From: Chitinophagaceae bacterium
GTDB lineage: Bacteria; Bacteroidota; Bacteroidia; Chitinophagales; Chitinophagaceae
Length of the DNA stretch: 35,794 nt
Direction: 5' to 3'
NCBI GenBank assembly: GCA_025360525.1
Contig: JANYCA010000148.1
Coordinates: 1 to 35,794, forward strand
Each line of letters opens with the position of its first letter. Position 1 is the first letter of the stretch. The translations under genes were made by a program, and so were the position numbers. This document shows positions 23,956 to 32,594 of this stretch, piece after piece. The notes under the pieces were generated by a model that did not search any database, was not told where the DNA came from, and saw nothing but the letters and a program-made list of their open reading frames with translations.

Positions 23956-25518
23956 ATGAAGAAAAATAAATTTTTAATATGGGGTTTAATATTGGCACTT
24001 CCAATAATCATTTCAGCTGTAGGCTGTAAAAAATTCTTAGATAGAAAACCTCTGACAGCTACATTGGACGATTTAAATCAGGGAACGCTGGAGGCGCAAA
24101 GCTTTGGTTTATACAACACACTAACCTATGCTGGATTTTCCACACTTCCCTGGATAGATTTCCAAAGTATAAGGGATGATGATGCCCAAAAAGGAAGCAG
24201 TACTACAGACGGCGCAGAAGTTAACACAGAATTTGAAACCTTTCAATATTCAAAAGATGACTGGGCGCCCAACACCTACTGGAATGATCATTACACTATG
24301 ATAAATCAGGCCAATAAAGAAATATTCTTCGCCGATTCTTTAAAAGCAACCGATCCTGCATCTCTCCGTAATGTAGGAGAGGCAAGATTTTTCAGAGCGT
24401 ATGCTTTTTTTGAACTTGTAAAAACTTATGGCGAAGTGCCGCTAATTAATTTTTACTTTACAAAAGCCACCGATGGAATAAAACCAAAATCTCCCGTAGC
24501 TGATATTTATGCACAAATTGATAAAGATTTGGCCTTAGCTGCACAATATTTACCATCAAACTGGTCCGTTGCAGGTACAAATATATATCCTGGACGTCTT
24601 ACAAGAGGAACTGCCAATGCTTTGTGGGCACAATCACATCTATACAAGGGCAACTGGTCAAATGTGGTAGCGTTGTGCAATCAGGTAAAAGTAAGTGGTG
24701 AATATTCATTGCTACCAAATTTTGTTGATATTTGGAAAGATGGTTTAAATGGGATAGGAAAAAATAGCAAGGAATCTATTTTTGAAATGCAAGCAACTGT
24801 CGGGGCTAACGGTACAAATGATCATGGTTCTAACTGGGGAACATCTCAGAATATTCGGCAGGGTGGAGCAACCAATGAATGGAATTTAGGATGGGGCTGG
24901 AATGTGCCTACGCAAAAGTTGGTTACAAGTTGGGATAATACCGATCCAAGAAAAGCCTCTACGATTTTATTTTCAGGACAGTCTGATGGAGGTCCAGCCG
25001 TTGGTGGCTATGGTGCAACTTTACCCCCGTACAGTCCAGGCACTGGCCTTGACCAGCCATACTGGAACAAGAAAGTGTATTCTGATCCTCAAATGCGCCA
25101 GTTTACCGGTCAGATATTTGGTAATGGAGGAGCAGCATGGATTAATCATAGAATAATACGTTTTGCAGATGTAATATTAATGTTGGCAGAAGCAAGCAAT
25201 GAATTGGGTGATGGCGCTACAGCTGAGGCAAATTTGGAATTAATAAGAAACAGGGCAAGCGGTAATTTGGGTGCGGCACGAACTATTGTGCCTAAAATAG
25301 CATTTGTAAATCAGGCCCAGATGCGGACAGCTATAAAAAATGAAAGACGATGGGAGTTTGCAATGGAAGGAATACGTTTTTACGACTTAGTCCGGTGGGG
25401 TGATGCATTGGCCGAACTTGGCTCTTTGGGTTATACGAATCGTTGCAGGTATTATCCAATACCACAAAAGGCAATCGATTTATCAGGCGGAGTTTTAACT
25501 CAAAATCCCGAGTGGTAA
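23956..25518 (+). CDS. SusD/RagB-family substrate-binding lipoprotein
   Basis: The 520-residue outer-membrane lipoprotein caps the SusC transporter and binds the glycan. The lipobox SAVGC places the lipidated Cys at residue 24. Typical SusD features are the ARFFRAYAFFELVKTYG helix pair in the N-terminal half and the NERRWEFAMEGIRFYDLVRWG block near the C-terminus. The ATG at 23956 is preferred over an upstream TTG at 23947 because it begins the lipoprotein signal. The gene follows SusC by 21 bp, so the two are co-transcribed. Confidence 0.94.
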   Translation: MKKNKFLIWGLILALPIIISAVGCKKFLDRKPLTATLDDLNQGTLEAQSFGLYNTLTYAGFSTLPWIDFQSIRDDDAQKGSSTTDGAEVNTEFETFQYSKDDWAPNTYWNDHYTMINQANKEIFFADSLKATDPASLRNVGEARFFRAYAFFELVKTYGEVPLINFYFTKATDGIKPKSPVADIYAQIDKDLALAAQYLPSNWSVAGTNIYPGRLTRGTANALWAQSHLYKGNWSNVVALCNQVKVSGEYSLLPNFVDIWKDGLNGIGKNSKESIFEMQATVGANGTNDHGSNWGTSQNIRQGGATNEWNLGWGWNVPTQKLVTSWDNTDPRKASTILFSGQSDGGPAVGGYGATLPPYSPGTGLDQPYWNKKVYSDPQMRQFTGQIFGNGGAAWINHRIIRFADVILMLAEASNELGDGATAEANLELIRNRASGNLGAARTIVPKIAFVNQAQMRTAIKNERRWEFAMEGIRFYDLVRWGDALAELGSLGYTNRCRYYPIPQKAIDLSGGVLTQNPEW

Positions 25519-25534
25519 TAACTATCCAATTGTG

Positions 25535-25563
25535 TTATTTATTTAAAGAATAAATAAGTTTTT
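25535..25563 (+). terminator. AT-rich attenuator-like hairpin between SusD and the LamG gene
   Basis: TTATTTATT (25535-25543) and AATAAATAA (25549-25557) form a 9-bp perfect stem over a 5-nt loop, followed by GTTTTTAT. It may lower downstream expression relative to SusC/SusD. The stem is all A/T, so it is weak. Confidence 0.35.
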
Positions 25564-25587
25564 ATAAAAGATTTAAAAAGATAAATT

Positions 25588-26415
25588 ATGTTTAATCGAA
25601 ATCAAATACTTAACAATACCATAATTATTTTGGTATTATTTATTACCGCCGCAGGTTGTAATAAAGGCGCTCGCCCTCGTTTGGGAGATTATCCTGTTGA
25701 TGCCAATCCACCAGGGGGACCACTTAAATTTTATACTGCTTTTGACGGCAAATCTACCAACCCATTAATGAATGGCGTAGACAGTGTAAGGGCAAATTTT
25801 CCTTCAGACAATCCATTAACTTCGGTTGCAGGTGTTAGTGGACTAGGGTTTCAGGGAAACGGTACACAAGCCATAAAATATCCGTCAGCAAATGATTTTA
25901 AAGGAGTAACAAGTTGTACAATATCAATGTGGCTAAACAATACAGTTAATGCAAATACTGAGCTTTTATTTTCACTCGCCAGCAAAGATTATTGGCATGA
26001 AAGTGCGGCTTTTTTATTGTTAGAGCATGCTACCCCTGCTAAATGTCAGCTTAAATTTGCATTGCAGGATCACTGGGTGGAGTACATTGATAATTTCAAC
26101 AAGCCATTATTTGATGGTAACTGGCACCACCTGGCTTTCACTTATGATGAAACTACTTCTACAGTAAAAGTATATTTTGATGGCACTGAAGTGGCCACAC
26201 CTGCAAATACAGCGACAGTTTTTGCAGGGCTTGGTCAGCTAAATTTAAAAAATGCAACCAATTTAGTGTTGGGCGGATGGAATAAACATGCAGGGCTTTC
26301 TGGCCCCAGCGATGGATGGATTAATGCATTTACGGGAAAAATGGATCAATTCCGTTTATACGGAAAAGTATTATCTGCTTCAGAAATTACAGCACTTTAT
26401 AATAGTAAATTGTAA
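25588..26415 (+). CDS. LamG/concanavalin-like lipoprotein of the PUL
   Basis: The 275-residue lipoprotein has a lipobox around ITAAGC, with Cys24. A LamG-like jelly-roll domain covers about residues 80-272: CTISMWLNN, then NWHHLAFTYDE, VKVYFDGTEVA, and the C-terminal MDQFRLYGKVLSASEITALY. These are the classic LamG/concanavalin A-like lectin/glucanase (PF13385-type) blocks. Proteins of this type in SusCD loci are thought to bind polysaccharide at the cell surface. No catalytic residues are evident. It ends the first transcription unit, because a strong terminator follows 28 bp after the stop. Confidence 0.88.
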   Translation: MFNRNQILNNTIIILVLFITAAGCNKGARPRLGDYPVDANPPGGPLKFYTAFDGKSTNPLMNGVDSVRANFPSDNPLTSVAGVSGLGFQGNGTQAIKYPSANDFKGVTSCTISMWLNNTVNANTELLFSLASKDYWHESAAFLLLEHATPAKCQLKFALQDHWVEYIDNFNKPLFDGNWHHLAFTYDETTSTVKVYFDGTEVATPANTATVFAGLGQLNLKNATNLVLGGWNKHAGLSGPSDGWINAFTGKMDQFRLYGKVLSASEITALYNSKL

Positions 26416-26442
26416 ATACTTTTATATAGCAAATCAATACAG

Positions 26443-26480
26443 TAAAAAGGGCTGACAAAAATTTTGTTCAGCCCTTTTTA
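26443..26480 (+). terminator. Strong terminator after the LamG gene
   Basis: A 13-bp stem with core AAAAAGGGCTGA/TCAGCCCTTTTT closes over a small inner CAAAA/TTTTG hairpin and ends in T5. It lies 28 bp past the stop of the LamG gene. It splits the PUL: genes from 26531 on need their own promoter or read-through. Confidence 0.85.
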
Positions 26481-26530
26481 AGTCGTACAATTTCAATAGC
26501 CGGAATGACTATTTGCCAATAAGCCATAGT

Positions 26531-27766
26531 ATGATAACCATCATAAAATACCGATCTATCGCAACAATTCTTTTCATTATTTTATTATTTTTTACAAAAT
26601 GTATAAATGAAGGGAAAGATAATGCCGACAAAACTTTATCATCACACTTTCAAAAATTTGCCGGCTCTGCATCTTGTATTAATTGTCATAAAACTATTTA
26701 CGAAAGCCACATTACTACCGCTCATTTCCACACCTCTGAGATAGCTTCCGAAAACAATATTAAAGGAAGTTTCGATTCAGGTAAAAACAAATTCTTATAC
26801 AGCAATGGTGGAATTGTTGCAATGGAAAGAAAATCAAATGGTTTTTTTCAGACAGCTTTTATAAACGGGATCGAAAAAAAAAGCCAGCGCTTTGATATTA
26901 CCATTGGCTCGGGCACTAAAGGGCAAACTTACTTGTCATGGGCTGGTGCAAAACTTAATCAATTGCCCATTACCTACTTCACTGCCACAAATCAATGGTG
27001 TAACAGCCCTGGGTATCCTGATAAAATTGCATTCAACCGACCCATTACATCAAGATGTTTAGAATGCCATACCACTTATGCTGAAAAATTATCTCAACCA
27101 TTGGCAGATCCGGTTGCTATTGAAAGAAGCAGGTTTATCCTAGGGGTTGATTGCGAAAGATGTCACGGGCCCGCTGCAAAACACGTGGAATTTCAAACCC
27201 AAAATCCAAATGTAAAATCAGCAAAGTTTGTAATTAACCCGGCTTTTTTTTCAAGAGAACAAAGTTTAGATATGTGTGCCCTTTGCCATGGGGGACGGCT
27301 ACAAAAAACAAAACCATCTTATGAGTTTACTGCTGGTAATAAGCTGTCTGATTATTTTGTTATAGACTCTGCCAATAAAGATGCAACCAATATAGATGTT
27401 CATGGAAACCAAATTGGTTTGCTAAAAGGAAGTAAATGTTTTAAGATGAGTAAAACGCTTACCTGTATTACCTGTCACAATACACATGAAAATGAAAAAG
27501 GAAAGGAGGCTTTGTTTTCACAGCGATGTATTACCTGTCATAATAGTATACATACCGATGCAGGAATATGCAAAATGGTTGTAAAAACAGGAAATAAAAT
27601 AAAAGGTAAATGCACTGCTTGCCACATGCCCGAACAAAAATCTATGGCTATTGCAGTTTTGTTACAAGGCGAAGTTTTACCCACGCCCGCTGCTATGCAT
27701 ACACATTTAATAAAAGTTTATCCGGAAGAGACTCAAAAGGTGTTGGCATTTCTTAAAAAGAACTAA
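26531..27766 (+). CDS. Heptaheme c-type cytochrome lipoprotein, copy 1
   Basis: From ATG 26531 this 411-residue protein has a lipobox-like FFTKC (Cys24) and seven CxxCH heme motifs: CINCH, CLECH, CERCH, CALCH, CITCH, CITCH and CTACH. An upstream TTG at 26513 would add six residues but breaks the signal start. The heme pattern and the CxxCHKTIYESH opening resemble cytochrome c554-like multiheme proteins. Non-heme blocks such as ITIGSGTKGQTY, NSPGYPD, RCLECHTTYA and CERCHGPAAKHVE are shared with the copy at 32595. It would carry electrons in the envelope. The partner is unknown, and its place in a glycan locus is unusual. Confidence 0.9.
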   Translation: MITIIKYRSIATILFIILLFFTKCINEGKDNADKTLSSHFQKFAGSASCINCHKTIYESHITTAHFHTSEIASENNIKGSFDSGKNKFLYSNGGIVAMERKSNGFFQTAFINGIEKKSQRFDITIGSGTKGQTYLSWAGAKLNQLPITYFTATNQWCNSPGYPDKIAFNRPITSRCLECHTTYAEKLSQPLADPVAIERSRFILGVDCERCHGPAAKHVEFQTQNPNVKSAKFVINPAFFSREQSLDMCALCHGGRLQKTKPSYEFTAGNKLSDYFVIDSANKDATNIDVHGNQIGLLKGSKCFKMSKTLTCITCHNTHENEKGKEALFSQRCITCHNSIHTDAGICKMVVKTGNKIKGKCTACHMPEQKSMAIAVLLQGEVLPTPAAMHTHLIKVYPEETQKVLAFLKKN

Positions 27767-27825
27767 TTGATAATTCAGATTAGTAGTTAGGATTTTATCG
27801 TAAAAAATTAAAAAAAGAAATAATT

Positions 27826-30800
27826 ATGTATGCAATAAAAAACTTTGTGTTTTACCTCGTTATATCTTCCATTACTATCCTTTCATGCCACCAGAAAAAC
27901 ACCTTGTTTGTTAATTTACCTTCGGCAGATACCCATATCAATTTCGAAAATAAACTGGAAAAGAAAACAGGACTAAGCATATTGTACTACCTCTATTATT
28001 ACAACGGCGGCGGTGTAGCAACGGGAGATATTAATAATGATGGCCTTGATGATATTTTTTTTACAGCTAATTCCAAAGGGCATAATAAACTCTACCTCAA
28101 TAAGGGCAATTTTCAGTTTGAAGATATCACAGATAAGGCCGGTGTATCGGGTATATCCGACTGGTGTAGTGGTGTAAGCATGGCAGATGTAAATAATGAT
28201 GGCTTGTTGGATATATATGTTTCTACAGTTAGTAATAAATATGGACTAACGGGTCACAACGAATTGTACATAAATAATGGTAACAATACCTTCTCTGAGA
28301 AATCGGCTCAATATGGTTTAAATACCTCCTGCTTTACAACACAGAGCGGCTTTTTTGATTACGACCATGATGGCGATTTGGATTGTTATATACTCAATCA
28401 ATCTCACCACCCTCATGCCAATATTTCCGATACATCAAATCGCCATGGTTACGACAGTTTATCTGGCGACAGGCTTTACAGGAATGATATTAATACCACT
28501 GGCAGGTTTACCGAAGTGTCCAAAGAAGCCGGCATATCACAAAGTAATTTGGGCTATGGGCTGGGGTTAGCTTTTGCAGATTTTAATAATGACGGCTGGG
28601 ATGATATTTATGTAGGCAACGACTTTCATGAAAACGATTATTATTATCTCAACAATGGCAACGGCACCTTTACAGAAAGCGGTGCCAAACATTTTAATCA
28701 CTACAGCCGTTTCAGTATGGGTAACGATGCCGCTGATTACAATAACGATGGCCAAATGGATATAGTAACTGTAGATATGCTGCCACCAGATGAAAAAACA
28801 TTAAAAACGTATGGCAGTGACGAAAACCCGGATACCTATAAAGTAAAATTGGAGATACAGGGATATCAACGACAGTATTCAAAAAACTGTTTGCAAACCA
28901 ACAACGGCAGTGGAATAAGCTTCAGCGAAAACTCGTTAATGAGTGGTGTATCAGCCACAGACTGGAGCTGGAGCCCCTTGTTTGCAGACTTTGATAATGA
29001 TGGCAAAAAAGATCTTTTTATTTCCAGCGGTATAGTAAAGCGGCCCGTTGACCTGGATTATATACGTTTTGTATCTGACCTTAAAATGAAAGGAATGGAC
29101 CGTACCGATAAATTTGATGATGAAGCCATAAATGCAATGCCCGATGGAAGCTCACACCCTTTTTTTTTTAAAAATAAAGATGGATTACATTTTGAAGATG
29201 TGAGTGATGCTTGGGGCACAGGAAAAATGAAGGGCTATTTTACGGGTGCATCTTATGCAGATCTTGATAATGATGGCAATCTTGATGTAATCATTAATCC
29301 CATAAATGCACCTGCAGTAATTTTAAAAAATACAAACGCTAATAAAAGTTCCATCAGTATTTCTTTCAAAGGAGACAGCTCCAATAAGTTTGGTGTTGGT
29401 GCAAAAGCATATTTATTTCAAAAGAATAAGATGCAATACCAGCAACTCATGATGACAAGAGGCTTCCAATCTTCCTGCCCTGCAAAATTGCATTTTGGAA
29501 TTGACAGCAGTTCGGCCATTGACAGCATTGTAATTGTATGGCCCGACCAAAAATACCAGGTTCTTAAAAATATTATTTCAAAAAAGCAACTGACCATACT
29601 GGAAAAAGAAGCAACTGGAAAATTTGACTACAATACATTTTTTAAAAAGCCGGAAAGCCATTTTGAATCCCTAAATACAGGTACAATTTGGAAGCATAAA
29701 GAAAATGACTTTCTTGATTATAATATTCAATACCTAATTCCCCATATGGAATCAACCCGTGGGCCAAAGCTAGCAGTGGCTGATGTAAACGGTGATGGGC
29801 TGGATGATTTTTATGCATGTGGCGCTAAGTTTCAACCCGGGACAATGATGCTCCAGCAGCCCGATGGTTCATTTAAAGCAATTGATACAGCACTCTTTAA
29901 AATAGATGCTGTTTGTGAAGATGTGGATGCAACCTTTTTTGATGCAGATGGAAATGGTACCCCGGATTTGTATGTGGTAAGCGGAGGAAACGAACAACCG
30001 GTAAGCAGTACAGCATTAGCAGACCGGCTTTATTTAAATGATGGTAAAGGACATTTTAAACCAGCGGGTCCGTTTTTATCCCAACGCTACGAAAATAAAA
30101 GTTGTGTGGCAGCAGCCGATATTGATAAAGATGGAGATATTGATTTGTTTGTGGGCAATATGGGAATGGCTGGTGCTTTTGGGTATTTAAAGCCATCTTT
30201 CTTTTTTAAAAATGATGGCAATAAAACCAATGTCCATTTTACCGGCGTTTATGACGAAGTGATAAAGCTAAACGATCTCGGTATTGTAACCAGTGCTACA
30301 TTCACTGACGTTAATAATGACACATGGCCCGATTTGGTAGTGGTGGGTGAATGGATGAGCGTTACAATTTTTATAAACAATAAAGGAGTATTTACCAAAA
30401 TGGAAATACCGGCCTCTACAGGTTTGTGGCAGTCTGTTTATGCTGCCGATGTAAACGGCGATGGATTCACAGATATTTTAGCGGGCAACTGGGGCCACAA
30501 TACAAAATTGTATGCAGGCAAAAACGGTCCTTGTAAAATGTATGTAAAAGACTTTGATAAGAATGGCTCGCTGGAACAAATAATGTGCTATACTATTGAT
30601 GGGAATGAATATACCTTTTTGGCAAAAGATGAGCTAGAGCGGCCTTTGCCGGTATTAAAAAAGGCCTATCTCACTTACAGCGAAGTAGCCGGCAAGACGG
30701 TGCAATACATTTTTTATGACTTATTCAAAGACTATAAGGAGTTTAAAGCAGAGGTGTTAGGTTCATCCTGTTTTATCAATGATGGCAAAGGGAATTTTAC

Positions 30801-31107
30801 AAGAGTGGATCTGCCTGAAGAATTACAACTTTCTCCTGTATTTTCTTTCACAGCTTTACCCGATAAATCTTTTATGGCTGTAGGAAATTTTTATGGCGTG
30901 ATACCATTCGAAGGAAGATACGATGCCATGTATCCATCGCAGTTTTATTTTAATAAAAACACCAATAGCATTCAGTATGGGTATAGTTTACCATTGGCAA
31001 CAGGAGAGTTCAGAGATATAAAGTGGATACAAACTGCAAGTGGAAATAAAATACTTGCAATGGCAAGAAACAATGACAGCATATTATTTTTAAAACCATC
31101 AAATTGA
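27826..31107 (+). CDS. Large FG-GAP/VCBS repeat lipoprotein with ASPIC/UnbV domain
   Basis: The 1093-residue protein has a lipobox ending LSC (Cys21). From about residue 60 it has repeated FG-GAP/VCBS calcium-loop motifs of the DxNxDGxxDI type: DINNDGLDD, DVNNDGLLD, DHDGDLD, DFNNDGWDD, DYNNDGQMD, DFDNDGKKD and DLDNDGNLD. About 503-590 is an ASPIC/UnbV-like domain (SNKFGVGAKAYL, RGFQSSCPAKLHFG). A second repeat set follows (DVNGDGLDD, DADGNGTPD, DIDKDGDID, DVNNDTWPD, DVNGDGFTD). The predicted shape is two beta-propellers joined by the UnbV domain. The role is unknown: adhesion, binding or a redox partner of the cytochromes. Its stop overlaps the TTG start of the GH30 gene. Confidence 0.88.
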   Translation: MYAIKNFVFYLVISSITILSCHQKNTLFVNLPSADTHINFENKLEKKTGLSILYYLYYYNGGGVATGDINNDGLDDIFFTANSKGHNKLYLNKGNFQFEDITDKAGVSGISDWCSGVSMADVNNDGLLDIYVSTVSNKYGLTGHNELYINNGNNTFSEKSAQYGLNTSCFTTQSGFFDYDHDGDLDCYILNQSHHPHANISDTSNRHGYDSLSGDRLYRNDINTTGRFTEVSKEAGISQSNLGYGLGLAFADFNNDGWDDIYVGNDFHENDYYYLNNGNGTFTESGAKHFNHYSRFSMGNDAADYNNDGQMDIVTVDMLPPDEKTLKTYGSDENPDTYKVKLEIQGYQRQYSKNCLQTNNGSGISFSENSLMSGVSATDWSWSPLFADFDNDGKKDLFISSGIVKRPVDLDYIRFVSDLKMKGMDRTDKFDDEAINAMPDGSSHPFFFKNKDGLHFEDVSDAWGTGKMKGYFTGASYADLDNDGNLDVIINPINAPAVILKNTNANKSSISISFKGDSSNKFGVGAKAYLFQKNKMQYQQLMMTRGFQSSCPAKLHFGIDSSSAIDSIVIVWPDQKYQVLKNIISKKQLTILEKEATGKFDYNTFFKKPESHFESLNTGTIWKHKENDFLDYNIQYLIPHMESTRGPKLAVADVNGDGLDDFYACGAKFQPGTMMLQQPDGSFKAIDTALFKIDAVCEDVDATFFDADGNGTPDLYVVSGGNEQPVSSTALADRLYLNDGKGHFKPAGPFLSQRYENKSCVAAADIDKDGDIDLFVGNMGMAGAFGYLKPSFFFKNDGNKTNVHFTGVYDEVIKLNDLGIVTSATFTDVNNDTWPDLVVVGEWMSVTIFINNKGVFTKMEIPASTGLWQSVYAADVNGDGFTDILAGNWGHNTKLYAGKNGPCKMYVKDFDKNGSLEQIMCYTIDGNEYTFLAKDELERPLPVLKKAYLTYSEVAGKTVQYIFYDLFKDYKEFKAEVLGSSCFINDGKGNFTRVDLPEELQLSPVFSFTALPDKSFMAVGNFYGVIPFEGRYDAMYPSQFYFNKNTNSIQYGYSLPLATGEFRDIKWIQTASGNKILAMARNNDSILFLKPSN

Positions 31108-32570
31108 AAACTACAAACATCTTTTTAAAGTCAATACAGTTATACGTAATGTTATGCGTTGCCTTTTTATACAGCGATTGTAGCAAAAAAGGTGATGCCC
31201 CTGCCCCGCCACCAGCAACGCCTCCGGTGGAAATACCCGCTGGCACAGCAGATTATTGGGTTACAACCGGCAATCAGACATCGTTACTAAAAAAACAAAC
31301 TAGCCCCCTTTCTTTTTTCTCATCATCCGCTTATGGTTCCATTATAGAAGTAGACAGTACAAGAAAATTTCAAACTGTTGACGGCTTTGGTTATACATTA
31401 ACAGGCAGTAGCGCTTTTCTTATAAATCGCTTACCAATAGGAACAAGAAATAGTTTGTTACAAGAGTTTTTTAGTAATAATGATAATGCCATCGGCGTAA
31501 GTTATTTGAGAATAAGTATTGGCGCTTCTGATTTAAGTCCTACTGTTTTTAGCTACAACGATTTGCCTGCAGGACAAACAGATGTAAACCTCGATAACTT
31601 TACTTTATCGAAAGACACCGTTGATTTAATTCCGTTGCTAAAACAAATTATCAGCATCAACCCCAATATTAAAATATTGGGATCTCCATGGAGCCCACCC
31701 GTATGGATGAAAGATAATAACAGCAGCATTGGCGGAAGCTTGCAGCCACAGTATTACAATGTGTATTCAAAATACTTTGTAAAGTACATTCAGCAGATGA
31801 AAGCCAATGGCATTACCATTGATGCAGTAACAATACAAAATGAACCGGAAAATCCCGGGAACAATCCGAGCCTTTCAATGACATCATCGCAGCAGGCAGA
31901 TTTTATAAAGAATCATTTGGGTCCGGCCTTTCAGGCAGCAACACTAAACACTAAAATTATTGTGTGGGATCATAATTGTGACAATGCACAATACCCCGTA
32001 AATATTTTAAATGATGCAGCTGCAAAAATTTTTGTAGATGGTTCGGCATTTCATTTATATGCCGGCAGTATAAGTGCTTTATCAACTGTGCATGATGCAC
32101 ACCCGGATAAAAATGTGTATTTCACAGAACAATGGACAAGTTCAACCGGCGCTTTTGATGGCGATTTAAAATGGCACATTAAAAATGTGATTATTGGAAG
32201 CATGCGTAACTGGAGCAAGAATGCTTTGGAATGGAATCTTGCCAGTGATGCAGCTTATGGCCCTCATACTTCCGGAGGTTGTACACAATGTAAAGGAGCA
32301 CTAACTGTTTCTACTACATCCTATACAAAAAATGTGAGCTACTACATTGTGGCACACGCCTCTAAATTTGTACCTGCAGGTTCAATAAGAATATACAGTA
32401 ATATTATCGGTAATATTTACAGCGCAGCTTTTGTTACAGCATCTGGAAAAAAAGTGTTGATAGTTTTGAATGATGGAAGTACAGATGCCGCATTCAGCAT
32501 AAAGTACAAAGGAAAATTTGCTGATACCAATTTGGCTGCTGGTGCTGTCGCAACGTATGTGTGGAATTAA
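31104..32570 (+). CDS. GH30-family glycoside hydrolase lipoprotein
   Basis: In this 488-residue enzyme the signal and lipobox end LYSDC (Cys26). A Pro/Ala linker spans about 31-48, then a GH30 (beta/alpha)8 barrel and beta-side domain follow. The acid/base is Glu247 (IQNEPE) and the nucleophile is Glu342 (FTEQWT), so the retaining mechanism is complete. GH30 enzymes cleave beta-1,6-glucan, glucosylceramide, beta-xylosides or related bonds. The subfamily cannot be set from this reading, though a glucan is likely because of the GH144 neighbours. The start is TTG at 31104, overlapping the VCBS stop by 4 nt (TTGA), which implies translational coupling. Confidence 0.92.
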   Translation: MKTTNIFLKSIQLYVMLCVAFLYSDCSKKGDAPAPPPATPPVEIPAGTADYWVTTGNQTSLLKKQTSPLSFFSSSAYGSIIEVDSTRKFQTVDGFGYTLTGSSAFLINRLPIGTRNSLLQEFFSNNDNAIGVSYLRISIGASDLSPTVFSYNDLPAGQTDVNLDNFTLSKDTVDLIPLLKQIISINPNIKILGSPWSPPVWMKDNNSSIGGSLQPQYYNVYSKYFVKYIQQMKANGITIDAVTIQNEPENPGNNPSLSMTSSQQADFIKNHLGPAFQAATLNTKIIVWDHNCDNAQYPVNILNDAAAKIFVDGSAFHLYAGSISALSTVHDAHPDKNVYFTEQWTSSTGAFDGDLKWHIKNVIIGSMRNWSKNALEWNLASDAAYGPHTSGGCTQCKGALTVSTTSYTKNVSYYIVAHASKFVPAGSIRIYSNIIGNIYSAAFVTASGKKVLIVLNDGSTDAAFSIKYKGKFADTNLAAGAVATYVWN

Positions 32571-32594
32571 TAAATGCTTGCTGATTGAAAATAC

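Noticed and set aside
28355..28755. ORFs in other frames inside the VCBS gene
   Set aside because: They arise from the repetitive Asn/Asp-rich codons of the propeller repeats and have no independent support.
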